From positions 1-6,014 of the forward strand of contig JAVBPA010000034.1 in NCBI GenBank assembly GCA_031549925.1: a stretch of 6,014 bases of DNA, given 5' to 3'. Positions within the stretch are counted from its first letter, which is position 1. Every line of letters begins with the position of its first letter. The translations under genes were made by a program, and so were the position numbers. The stretch comes from JAVBPA01 sp031549925. Lineage in GTDB: Bacteria > Bacillota > Clostridia > Oscillospirales > CAG-272. The notes below the pieces were generated by a model, which saw nothing but the letters and a program-made list of their open reading frames with translations, did not search any database and had not been told where the DNA came from. This document shows positions 1 to 5,886 of the stretch, piece by piece.

Positions 1-704
1 ATTTTTTTAGGCGGATATTTGAATTCTATTTTTATTTCGACTTCAAAACTTTCCTTTTTTTCTTTTCCGTTTTCGGTAATGGTTTTTGTTTCTTCCAGTT
101 TTGAAGTTACAGCCAATCCTTCTGTTCCGTAATCTGAAAAATAATATCCTTCGCCGGTTGTCACGTAAACACGCCCGTTTCTTTCCTGATATACCGGATT
201 AATATATACAGCCTCGAATTTGCCCGGAACAACATAGATTGTTCCGTTAAGGTTTGTTTTATCTCCGATAGAAATATGTGCTTCGCTGACAATACTTCCG
301 GAACTGTTGGTTATGTAACTATTTCCGTCGGGAGGTGTTATTTCGGCATAAAAGAACGGAATCCCCTCAACAGATGTAAAAACATATTCCCAATACTCGG
401 TTTTTTTACCGGTTTCCTCGTCTGTCAGTATTTGCTTTTTGACCTCGGAATATAATTTCCCGTAATAACTGCTGTCATTTGGAGTTTCAATGATGTTATT
501 AACGCTTCCGCTGTTTATAGAATTGATATTATCATTATAATATTTTTCTATATCGAATAAATCCAAAGGTTTTGTTGTAACAAATATCCCAACCAGTTTA
601 TTTTCTTCCGTTTGCATATCATCGGGTCGGGCTAACCGGCATCCGGAAAGAAGCATATTTAAAACAATAATCAAAATTAAAATTAATATCTTTTTATTCA
701 TCAT
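1..704 (-). CDS. Lipoprotein, third gene of membrane/XRE/lipoprotein operon (partial, C-terminus outside window)
   Basis: The frame is open from the start codon to the left edge, giving about 234 residues without a stop. The N-terminus is a classic lipoprotein signal: MNKK, a hydrophobic run (ILILILIIVLNMLL), then lipobox LLSGC with the lipidated Cys near residue 21-22. The protein is therefore expected on the outer face of the cytoplasmic membrane. After a short acidic linker come KLVGIFVTTKPLDLFD, an EYVFTSVEGIPFF segment and a beta-rich region (NGTIYVVPG, YINPVYQERNGRVYV), ending in a charged Glu/Lys-rich stretch. I recall similar lipoproteins next to the same two upstream gene types in Clostridia, but cannot check this. 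Two in-frame ATGs (704 and 701) overlap the end of the regulator gene in GATGATGAATAA. No strong ribosome binding site is visible, so translation is probably coupled. Molecular function is unknown. Confidence 0.85.
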   Translation of the reverse strand, partial: MMNKKILILILIIVLNMLLSGCRLARPDDMQTEENKLVGIFVTTKPLDLFDIEKYYNDNINSINSGSVNNIIETPNDSSYYGKLYSEVKKQILTDEETGKKTEYWEYVFTSVEGIPFFYAEITPPDGNSYITNSSGSIVSEAHISIGDKTNLNGTIYVVPGKFEAVYINPVYQERNGRVYVTTGEGYYFSDYGTEGLAVTSKLEETKTITENGKEKKESFEVEIKIEFKYPPKK

Positions 705-921
705 CTTCAACATCCAAATTTCCATCAAATTTTAATATATCACCTATATCGCAGCCAAGATAAAAACAAATACGATTTATTGTTGCAAAACGGATTCCTT
801 TGGCTTTACCGCTGCGAAGTATTGATAAATTAGCTTCAGTAATTCCTATTAACGCACAAAGTTCTTTTGAAGTCATTCCCCGGTTTTTTAGTATTTCATC
901 CAAATAAATTTTTATTGACAT
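694..921 (-). CDS. XRE-family helix-turn-helix regulator, YozG-like
   Basis: This 75-residue protein is essentially a single Cro/C1-type DNA-binding domain. The helix-turn-helix lies at about residues 16-40 (MTSKELCALIGITEANLSILRSGKAK), followed by IRFATINRICFYLGCDIGDIL. The 'ANLSILrsGKAK-IR' and 'GDIL' segments strongly resemble Bacillus YozG, a small regulator encoded beside the DUF2975 membrane protein YoaS. A membrane gene with a DUF2975-like C-terminus lies directly upstream here too. The ATG at 921 is preferred over an in-frame TTG at 933 because YozG-type proteins start at the equivalent of MSIKIYLDE; it leaves 15 nt after the membrane gene's stop. The tail is acidic (NLDVEDDE) and overlaps the next gene's start. 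A likely role is control of its own operon through the inverted repeat at 1929-1967; that is inference. Family assignment is confident, target is not. Confidence 0.93.
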   Translation of the reverse strand: MSIKIYLDEILKNRGMTSKELCALIGITEANLSILRSGKAKGIRFATINRICFYLGCDIGDILKFDGNLDVEDDE

Positions 922-936
922 AACCGATACCAATTC

Positions 937-1902
937 TTATATAATCATATCGCTATCGTCTTTGATTTTTTTTGTCTCTTCAAAATACCGGGAAAGAATC
1001 ATGGCAACAAGAACAAAAACTACTGACGGAAGAGGAATTGATAATGTATAGTTACTGAAACGCAGATTCAAGCCTAAAATTAATTGGAATAAATTTAAAA
1101 TAATCTGAGTTAAAATGATTACAATAATTGAAATTTTACATAAATTACTTATCTTTTTAGCGGAAATACCGACTTTTTCACCGTACGGATTATCTTTTAA
1201 TTCTTCGATAAGCTCAAAACCGGGAATAATAATAACTATATTTAAAACATAAGGAAGTATGTTAATTATATATTGTAAAACCAAAAAGATGTAACTTATC
1301 GATAATCCCTGTTCAATTACGGCGTATCCGGTTGATAAATAATCTAATGCCAACAGGAAATACCAAAATCCCGAACAAAAAATATAAAATGTGAGGCCAA
1401 TACAAATTACAGAAAGTAAAATGTTTAATGAATTAAGCATTGATTTTGTGGTGCTGTACATAATCATCCGCAGCGCACGAAAAATGAAATAACCTATAAT
1501 AACCGAATATACCACAAGTCCTAGCAAGGATTTGTTCATGCTGATAAATTCTTTTGTACCGAAATGTTTTGCGATATCCGAAGGATTTATCATCATATAT
1601 ATAACAGCAAACAATAAAATAGATAAAAGAATCAAAAGTGCATCTTCAATATGCGTTTTATGCTTCATTGTACGGAAAATAAAATAAAAAACGGGCAGCA
1701 GGCACAAACATAAATATAATATTACAGCAGCGATATTTCCGATATCACCGGAAAATGAAAGCATCCTAAGCCCGATTCCAATTTGTTCAAACGGGAAAGC
1801 CATTATTAAAAAGTAGTTTTCAAAAGATTTACGTGTTATACAAATTGCAACACAAACAATTGCTTCCAGAAAAAGAATTGTAAAGAGTGTCTTTCGTTTC
1901 AA
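937..1902 (-). CDS. Multi-pass membrane protein with DUF2975-like C-terminal half
   Basis: This 321-residue hydrophobic protein has about eight predicted membrane segments, at roughly residues 6-22, 57-77, 85-105, 125-145, 160-185, 205-230, 260-283 and 295-312. The C-terminal part has DUF2975 hallmarks: a loop like NPYGEKVGISAKKISNLCKIS before a helix pair, and a terminal 'RYFEETKKIKDDSDMII' resembling the family's 'eLqeEnDlTI' end. DUF2975 proteins are usually about half this length, so the N-terminal half (MAFPFEQIGIGLRMLS..., then YMMINPS) is additional. I recall this longer architecture beside small XRE regulators in Clostridia. The start is TTG at 1902 (MKRKTLF), because TTGGGAG lies 8 nt upstream of it; an in-frame TTG at 1917 would sit on that ribosome binding site. 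First gene of the operon. It may sense a membrane signal or hold the regulator at the membrane; neither is shown by the sequence. Confidence 0.9.
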   Translation of the reverse strand: MKRKTLFTILFLEAIVCVAICITRKSFENYFLIMAFPFEQIGIGLRMLSFSGDIGNIAAVILYLCLCLLPVFYFIFRTMKHKTHIEDALLILLSILLFAVIYMMINPSDIAKHFGTKEFISMNKSLLGLVVYSVIIGYFIFRALRMIMYSTTKSMLNSLNILLSVICIGLTFYIFCSGFWYFLLALDYLSTGYAVIEQGLSISYIFLVLQYIINILPYVLNIVIIIPGFELIEELKDNPYGEKVGISAKKISNLCKISIIVIILTQIILNLFQLILGLNLRFSNYTLSIPLPSVVFVLVAMILSRYFEETKKIKDDSDMII

Positions 1903-1928
1903 TATATCATCTCCCAAGTTATTGTTTT

Positions 1929-1967
1929 ACGATAATTCGTAGTACTATTATACACTAAAATTATCGT
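1929..1967. promoter_or_regulatory. Inverted-repeat operator candidate over the operon promoter
   Basis: The arms ACGATAATT (1929-1937) and AATTATCGT (1959-1967) are perfect 9-bp inverted copies with centres 30 bp apart, about three helical turns. One arm lies just inside the -35 hexamer and the other beyond the -10, around the transcription start. This fits cooperative binding of a dimeric repressor on one DNA face. The YozG-like protein of the same operon is the obvious candidate, but no direct evidence links them. Confidence 0.6.
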
Positions 1968-1974
1968 TTGTCAA
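1947..1974 (-). promoter_or_regulatory. Sigma-A-type promoter of the minus-strand operon
   Basis: On the minus strand, TTGACA (plus 1969-1974) and TATAAT (plus 1947-1952) are both perfect consensus hexamers separated by 16 bp. Transcription would start near 1940, about 40 nt before the TTG start at 1902. This is intrinsically strong, so a repressor would be needed to keep it quiet. Confidence 0.9.
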
Positions 1975-2066
1975 TAATTTTTTTATTTTTTAAAATGAAA
2001 AATGAAATTATAATAAAAAAATTTTTTCGTGTGTTATATTTATTCCATAATACTTTAAACGCGTAC

Positions 2067-2095
2067 TTGACTCATAAAATAATTTGTGATAAGAT
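2067..2095 (+). promoter_or_regulatory. Promoter of the plus-strand lipoprotein gene
   Basis: TTGACT at 2067-2072 and TAAGAT at 2090-2095 are separated by 17 bp, each hexamer differing from consensus at one position. The predicted start of transcription is near 2102, leaving a leader of about 160 nt before the ATG at 2262. The promoter is divergent from the operon on the left, with about 95 bp between the two -35 elements. Confidence 0.75.
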
Positions 2096-2105
2096 GAGTT
2101 GTAAT

Positions 2106-2111
2106 AGGAGG
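2106..2111 (+). promoter_or_regulatory. Orphan Shine-Dalgarno sequence AGGAGG in the leader
   Basis: A perfect AGGAGG occurs just after the predicted transcription start, but no ATG, GTG or TTG follows within the usual 5-12 nt. The next ATG (2143) is 31 nt downstream and would give only a 10-codon peptide ending at 2175. It may be the relic of a lost gene or leader peptide, a ribosome standby site, or chance. Confidence 0.5.
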
Positions 2112-2194
2112 ATTATTTATATTATTTCAAAAAATATATAGTATGTTTAAAAATGTATTATATAGCTTCTCGTAAAAAACCCCGGAACGTATAA

Positions 2195-2220
2195 AACTTG
2201 ATTACAGAAATAATCAGGTT
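2195..2220 (+). promoter_or_regulatory. Leader hairpin upstream of the lipoprotein ribosome binding site
   Basis: AACTTGATTA (2195-2204) pairs with TAATCAGGTT (2211-2220) as nine Watson-Crick pairs plus one G-T wobble, around a 6-nt loop. No T run follows, so it is not an intrinsic terminator. It ends 27 nt before the GGTGA ribosome binding site and could stabilise the mRNA or affect ribosome access. It matches no riboswitch class that I recognise. Confidence 0.45.
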
Positions 2221-2261
2221 GATTAAATAATTAAATAATAAAAGAAAAGGTGAAAATCATT

Positions 2262-2810
2262 ATGAAAAAAGTCTTATGCTTATTAACGGTAGCAATTCTT
2301 GCTTTTTCAATATTCACCGGGTGTCAGGGCGATAACGGAGCAAACAACGGTTCTTCAAGCGAATATACAGCCGAATATACGCCTCCTTCGAGTGATTGGG
2401 TAAAAACCGAAGGTATGGAAAATACCGATTATTTTTTTGGTCATTATACGAACAGCAAAACTTACGCAAACGTTAATATAACAAAGCAGGTTCTTCAGCT
2501 CGATAAAAACGAAACCATGAATGACTTGATAGAAAATTATAAAAGGGCTTTTTTTGAACAATATGCCGACGAAGAAAACGGCAAGCTGATAATGGGAGAA
2601 CTTACAGACCAAAAATACGGCGAATATGAATATAAACGTTTGGATTATAATATAGAATTCGGCAGTATGGTTACAAAGTATACAGTTTTGTTTGTTTCTA
2701 AGGGATTTTATGTTTTCTCTATAAATTTCGGCGGTCTTGAAAACGCATATGATGAATCAGCGGGAGATTTTGAAAAGTTTATGGATTCATTCATAATAAA
2801 AGAAAAATAA
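2262..2810 (+). CDS. Lipoprotein with probable Mog1/PsbP/DcrB-like domain
   Basis: This 182-residue secreted lipoprotein has an N-terminal signal MKKVLCLLTVAILAFSIFTGC with a lipobox ending at Cys21. A Gly/Asn/Ser-rich flexible linker follows to about residue 30, then a globular domain. The domain pattern is W-K-T-E-G near the start, NVNITKQVLQLDKNETMNDLIENYKRAF in the middle, YKRLDYNIEFGSMVTKYTVLFVSKGFYVFSINFGG as a beta-sheet core, and a final EKFMDSFIIKEK. That layout resembles Mog1/PsbP/DcrB-type small lipoproteins, whose fold typically ends with an 'F..ii.SFk' element; this is fold-level inference and substrate or role is unknown. The ATG at 2262 is chosen over an in-frame GTG at 2250 because AAAAGGTGA lies 9 nt upstream of the ATG and overlaps the GTG. 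The gene has its own promoter (2067-2095) and terminator (2925-2971), so it is probably monocistronic. Confidence 0.88.
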   Translation: MKKVLCLLTVAILAFSIFTGCQGDNGANNGSSSEYTAEYTPPSSDWVKTEGMENTDYFFGHYTNSKTYANVNITKQVLQLDKNETMNDLIENYKRAFFEQYADEENGKLIMGELTDQKYGEYEYKRLDYNIEFGSMVTKYTVLFVSKGFYVFSINFGGLENAYDESAGDFEKFMDSFIIKEK

Positions 2811-2924
2811 AATCAAAGAAACTAACAGCATATTGAATATATAATACATAAATACATATTTTAAATAAGATTCAATACCAGCAAGAAAGAAAAACGCGTA
2901 CCGTAATCAATCCGCATGTTTTAA
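2811..2924. other. AT-rich 3' region between lipoprotein stop and terminator
   Basis: About 115 bp separate the stop codon from the terminator hairpin. I find no reading frame with a ribosome binding site and no clear promoter here. It most likely forms an untranslated 3' end of the lipoprotein mRNA. Confidence 0.4.
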
Positions 2925-2971
2925 AAAAAAGAACCGCTCCTATTTCGGGAACAGTTCTTTTTTGTTTTTTT
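2925..2971 (+). terminator. Intrinsic terminator after the lipoprotein gene
   Basis: AAAAAAGAAC (2925-2934) pairs perfectly with GTTCTTTTTT (2954-2963). The stem continues imperfectly inward (GCTCC against GGGAAC) to a small loop at about 2941-2946. A further T run (2965-2971) follows on the plus strand. The A run on the other side makes it potentially bidirectional. It separates the lipoprotein unit from the DUF362 gene. Confidence 0.9.
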
Positions 2972-3082
2972 AAGATATTAATTACCATATCAGAGAAATT
3001 GATACAACTATAAATTAGGAACATTCCGCTTTGTTTTGACATAAAATGTAGTGGACAGAATCCGAATTTTTCCCATTCTTTG

Positions 3083-3090
3083 AAAGGGGA
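3083..3090 (+). promoter_or_regulatory. Ribosome binding site deciding the DUF362 start
   Basis: AAAGGGGA at 3083-3090 lies 7-8 nt before the GTG at 3098. An in-frame TTG at 3080 overlaps this site and so cannot use it, which makes the GTG the better start. A TTGACA occurs at 3036-3041, but no acceptable -10 hexamer is visible 16-18 bp downstream, so the promoter remains unassigned. Confidence 0.7.
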
Positions 3091-3097
3091 TAAAACA

Positions 3098-4594
3098 GTG
3101 GAACAAAAATTATCTATAGTGAGTTTTTCCCGTCAAACCGACGAACCGACCGATCATGAAATCCGGGATATGATAGATGAAGTTATTTATCAGACCTTAG
3201 GTCCGGGAGGATTACGGGAAATCATCAAACCCGGCGACCGGGTAGTGCTAAAAGTAAATCTTGTCGGTCCCTATATGGGTGAACGGGGCGAAAAGGGACG
3301 CGGTATAATCACCGACCCGCGTATCGTCCGGTATGTGGCGGAATTGGTTCGTGAAATTATCGGTTTTGATAACGGAGCCAGTCTTGGAGTCGCCGATGCA
3401 GTAATGTATCCCGATCCGAATCCGTCTCTTAAGCTAGCTAAAACCAGTTTTTATTGGGCAAAGCTGGAGCGTACCGGAGACAACGCCGTAGATGAACAAG
3501 ATTTTTGCTACGATTTTGATGCCGACGGTATACTCGACGGATCTTCGCAAGCCGAGCTTATCAATCTGGACGCCATCGATGCCGATAACCGGCAGCTTTT
3601 TGAAATCCCTATGGAGGACGGAAGTATTGAAAAAGTATCTTTCCCTAAATTTCTGCGAACAAAAGAACAAGCTCAAAAAACCGATAGTGCAGAATTGTAT
3701 ACCGATGTTTTTATCGGGCTTCCGATCCTAAAAAGCCATGGTATCGAAGGTATAACCGGAGCTGTCAAGCTGCATTACGGAATCCGCAGCCGTTACGGTA
3801 TGCCGGGTGATCCGGGGAGGCATGGACACAGCGGTATGTATTACGAAGAAAACGGCAACCACAACACCGAAAGGCTCACTAGTTATCTTTGTGCTATGCA
3901 CAAAGTACGAAGCTATGACTTTTGCATTATGGACTGCCTGACCGCCAACCGAAAGGGTCCGACCTTACCTGTCGGAGGTATTTCTTATATACCGACTATG
4001 GATCAAAAAACCGATTATATTCCCACATACGCCATGATGGCTTCTCTCGACCCAGTCGCATTGGATGTGGCTGAAACAGCGCTTGCCGGTTATGAACAAT
4101 CTTCAATCCCAATTTTGCAAAAAGCTGACGAAAACGGTTTGGGGCAAAGCAATCCGGCTTTTATTCAAATTATAGGCACTGATTATTTTTCGCTGCACCG
4201 TCAGTTCCTCTGGAAGCTTTACAACAATCATACTCAGCGAAGATATCCGCTGGAGAATGGCTGGGGAGGTGCGTATTCTTTAAAATGCGTTTTCCCCGGA
4301 TACAAAGTCGATGTTTCCAAGCCGCGAAAGATAGAGGAAAATATCTACGAAATCGACTACCGGATTACATGGGATCAAAAGCATATACAAAGGGAAATCG
4401 TGCGGATTGAGCTGGCTTTGGGAGGTGCTGTATTTGAATACCAAACCGGCGGCAATTTGGAACTGGGTTATTTCCGTTTTGACTTAAACAACTATCCAAA
4501 TCTCATCGGAACTGATTTGGCGTTGAATGTGTTTGCATGGGATGATATCTTTAACTGTGTACCTTCAATTGAACGTTTTATACATCAAGGGTAA
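3098..4594 (+). CDS. DUF362-domain protein with C-terminal extension
   Basis: This 498-residue protein has no signal peptide or membrane segment and is expected in the cytoplasm. DUF362 hallmarks appear in order: GDRVVLKVNL (residues 46-55), ITDPRIVRYVAELV (71-84), the signature LPILKSHGIEGITGAVKLHYG (208-228), a buried MDC (278-280) and ASLDPVALD (315-323). DUF362 proteins have no settled biochemical role, and many carry ferredoxin-type 4Fe-4S motifs. None is seen here; the few Cys residues (for example at 265, 276 and 280) do not form CxxCxxC. Residues from about 389 to the end (WGGAYSLKC... to ...VPSIERFIHQG) look beta-rich and lie outside the core; I do not recognise them. The start is GTG at 3098, supported by AAAGGGGA upstream. 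A hand count of 3241-3300 gives 30 G/C of 60, against 18 of 60 at 2401-2460 and 9 of 60 at 1081-1140, so composition differs from its neighbours. Confidence 0.9.
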   Translation: MEQKLSIVSFSRQTDEPTDHEIRDMIDEVIYQTLGPGGLREIIKPGDRVVLKVNLVGPYMGERGEKGRGIITDPRIVRYVAELVREIIGFDNGASLGVADAVMYPDPNPSLKLAKTSFYWAKLERTGDNAVDEQDFCYDFDADGILDGSSQAELINLDAIDADNRQLFEIPMEDGSIEKVSFPKFLRTKEQAQKTDSAELYTDVFIGLPILKSHGIEGITGAVKLHYGIRSRYGMPGDPGRHGHSGMYYEENGNHNTERLTSYLCAMHKVRSYDFCIMDCLTANRKGPTLPVGGISYIPTMDQKTDYIPTYAMMASLDPVALDVAETALAGYEQSSIPILQKADENGLGQSNPAFIQIIGTDYFSLHRQFLWKLYNNHTQRRYPLENGWGGAYSLKCVFPGYKVDVSKPRKIEENIYEIDYRITWDQKHIQREIVRIELALGGAVFEYQTGGNLELGYFRFDLNNYPNLIGTDLALNVFAWDDIFNCVPSIERFIHQG

Positions 4595-4611
4595 AATTAT
4601 AAAAAAAGATT

Positions 4612-4659
4612 TATAGTTCAAAGTGCGGGTTTCAAATAAAATCCGCTCCTTGAATTATA
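4612..4659 (-). terminator. Terminator hairpin between convergent genes
   Basis: The arms 4612-4629 and 4642-4659 pair at 16 of 18 positions (two of them G-T), with a GCGG/CCGC core and a 12-nt loop. Read on the minus strand, the hairpin is followed after 4 nt by CTTTTTTT, suiting termination of the GyrI-like gene that ends at 4712. On the plus strand no T run follows, so it would end the DUF362 transcript only weakly, though it could protect that mRNA's 3' end. Confidence 0.7.
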
Positions 4660-4711
4660 ATATGAAGCTGTAAAATAAAAGCAAAACTCCGTAACAACTT
4701 GTATAATATGA

Positions 4712-5236
4712 TTATACTACGAAATAACAATAATCAATTATTACATTTCCATTTTCGTCAGGATTAGTAAAACGCGGGCATTGATCACGTTCAAAATGGC
4801 CAATATAACCGTATTCATCGTATTTTATTGTCATTCCGGCAGATTCAAGCATTATAGGGCATTGCGGGATTAAACTGTGTACTTCGTTTTCTTTTCCATA
4901 AATCCAGCATACACCAAGGTTTTGTTGCGGAAAATCTATATAGTCAAGTCCACTGTCCGCTTGTGTTCCAATAGGTGCAAACATTCCTACCCAAGCATCA
5001 TAAGTACCGGTTTCTCTATTACGATAATATAAACCGAGATAAGCATCATTGTCTTCGTAAAGCAAATGACTTTCATTTTCACCGCCGGAGGCTTTTTCTA
5101 TTTTACCGAAAAGATCAAAATCAAATGCGTCTCCCCAATTTGCTCCCCAGTCAGTATTTTTGCTGTCTCCATAATTTTTTCCGATAAACCGCATTGCCGG
5201 AATTGATTGTTTATAGACTTTAATTATTTCAGCCAT
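4712..5236 (-). CDS. GyrI-like / AraC-type effector-binding domain protein
   Basis: This 174-residue stand-alone protein begins AEIIKVYKQSIPAMRFIGKNYG, the typical first strand of GyrI-like (AraC_E_bind) small-molecule-binding domains. W30 and W34 follow, and the C-terminal strand is HFERDQCPRFTNPDENGNVIIDYCYFVV. In this family the domain is either fused to AraC/MerR DNA-binding modules or stands alone and binds hydrophobic or cationic small molecules; some members are hydrolases. There is no DNA-binding domain here, so it is better read as a soluble ligand-binding or detoxifying protein than as a transcription factor. The start is ATG at 5236: GGAG lies 10 nt upstream and the family begins at MAEIIKVYKQ. 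A GTG at 5296 in frame would add 20 residues that do not look like the domain. No clear promoter is seen in the 120 nt upstream, so it may be co-transcribed with the small membrane gene at 5357-5629. Confidence 0.88.
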   Translation of the reverse strand: MAEIIKVYKQSIPAMRFIGKNYGDSKNTDWGANWGDAFDFDLFGKIEKASGGENESHLLYEDNDAYLGLYYRNRETGTYDAWVGMFAPIGTQADSGLDYIDFPQQNLGVCWIYGKENEVHSLIPQCPIMLESAGMTIKYDEYGYIGHFERDQCPRFTNPDENGNVIIDYCYFVV

Positions 5237-5334
5237 TATCATTAATCTCCATTGATATAAATTCGTAAAACCCTCATTGCAAATCTTTTTTAACACATTC
5301 CCAAAATAATTCTGTTCTCGGTTTTGGAAAAACT

Positions 5335-5350
5335 TTTATTAATTAATAAA
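5335..5350. repeat. Perfect 16-bp AT palindrome between two minus-strand genes
   Basis: TTTATTAATTAATAAA is its own reverse complement. It lies just downstream of the small membrane gene's stop codon. It may be a weak transcript-end structure or a protein-binding site; in AT-rich DNA it may also be chance. Confidence 0.35.
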
Positions 5351-5356
5351 CGGTAA

Positions 5357-5629
5357 TTATTTATTTTTCAAACGTTCAATCTCTTGCTCTAATTCTTTAA
5401 TTTTATCCTCGGTTTTGTGATCTTTATTCTTTTGTCTGAAAACCGCTATACCGAATATTGAAATAAAAAAGCAACCCCACGAAACTTGACTTAATATTTT
5501 TAATGTCGTAGATATGTTGTCATTCCAATTTTCAATATTTACGGTAATAATTATAATTGCGAAAAAAGCTATCAACGAAAGTAAAGCAATAAATCCACAA
5601 ATAAAAATGTTTTTCGTATTTTTTTCCAT
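5357..5629 (-). CDS. Small two-helix membrane protein with coiled-coil tail
   Basis: This 90-residue protein has two hydrophobic segments, at about residues 8-30 (IFICGFIALLSLIAFFAIIIITV) and 45-65 (LSQVSWGCFFISIFGIAVF). They are joined by a polar loop, NIENWNDN. A highly charged C-terminal tail, KTEDKIKELEQEIERLKNK, has heptad spacing of I/L residues typical of a short coiled coil. The basic RQKNKDHK after the second segment suggests that the tail and N-terminus both face the cytoplasm. I do not recognise a named family; small proteins of this layout often oligomerise or anchor a partner at the membrane. The ATG at 5629 is chosen because GGAGG (plus 5639-5643) lies 9 nt upstream; a TTG at 5638 in frame touches that site. 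A TATAAT occurs on the minus strand at plus 5722-5727, but without a convincing -35. Confidence 0.8.
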   Translation of the reverse strand: MEKNTKNIFICGFIALLSLIAFFAIIIITVNIENWNDNISTTLKILSQVSWGCFFISIFGIAVFRQKNKDHKTEDKIKELEQEIERLKNK

Positions 5630-5638
5630 ATGTATCAA

Positions 5639-5643
5639 CCTCC
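5639..5643 (-). promoter_or_regulatory. Ribosome binding site deciding the small membrane protein start
   Basis: GGAGG on the minus strand lies 9 nt before ATG 5629. It fixes that codon as the start and rules out the adjacent upstream TTG. Confidence 0.8.
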
Positions 5644-5857
5644 GCTACTATAAATTATTTTACTATCGCGAACAGTTTTATTTTACTAATAATATTTAAC
5701 AAACCTTTTTTAATTGATACTATTATACATATAATTGTTTTAATAAATTCGAAATAATTGGTAAATTTAATAAATTTTTAAAACACACTTCTTCAGCTGT
5801 TTTGGCTGATGATAACTTTTGTCAAAAAATTCATCAAACCAAATTTTTAAAAAACGC
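5644..5857. other. AT-rich intergenic region between divergent genes
   Basis: This stretch holds the upstream region of the small membrane gene, including a TATAAT on the minus strand at 5722-5727. There is also a short stem at 5793-5797/5805-5809 (TCAGC/GCTGA). No gene with a start codon and ribosome binding site is found on either strand. Confidence 0.4.
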
Positions 5858-5886
5858 TTGACAAATGTCTTTGTATTTGTTACACT
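5858..5886 (+). promoter_or_regulatory. Promoter of the gene at the right edge
   Basis: TTGACA at 5858-5863 is a perfect -35. Seventeen bp later, TACACT at 5881-5886 is a plausible -10 with four consensus matches, including the key A2 and T6. Transcription would start near 5892, inside the large inverted repeat. Confidence 0.75.

Noticed and set aside
2143..2175. Ten-codon leader peptide (MFKNVLYSFS) in the lipoprotein leader.
   Set aside because: The nearest ribosome binding site is 31 nt upstream, and no codon run or alternative hairpin typical of attenuation is present.
2355..2612. Antisense frame inside the plus-strand lipoprotein gene.
   Set aside because: It has no ribosome binding site or promoter and lies fully opposite a well-supported gene.
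2057..2901. The 10-mer AAACGCGTAC occurs at 2057-2066 and again at 2892-2901, flanking the lipoprotein gene like a target-site duplication.
   Set aside because: Repeated 10-mers are expected by chance in 6 kb, there are no terminal inverted repeats or transposase, and the copies do not abut element ends.
3036..3064. TTGACA upstream of the DUF362 gene as a full promoter.
   Set aside because: No acceptable -10 hexamer lies at 15-19 bp spacing; only AATCCG or CAGAAT at poor spacing are present.
3434..3731. Two frames, one on each strand, inside the DUF362 gene.
   Set aside because: Both lie within the continuous DUF362 coding region and lack ribosome binding sites; they are frame shadows.
4975..5187. 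Plus-strand frame of about 70 codons opposite the GyrI-like gene.
   Set aside because: Its His/Phe/Arg-rich product is typical of antisense translation, and it has no initiation signals.
5514..5699. Plus-strand frame of about 61 codons opposite the small membrane gene.
   Set aside because: It is antisense to a gene with a clear ribosome binding site and has none itself.
5718..5860. A plus-strand open frame with a protein-like end (...SSAVLADDNFCQKIHQTKFLKNA).
   Set aside because: It lacks ATG or GTG and any ribosome binding site, and it ends inside the -35 element of the next gene.
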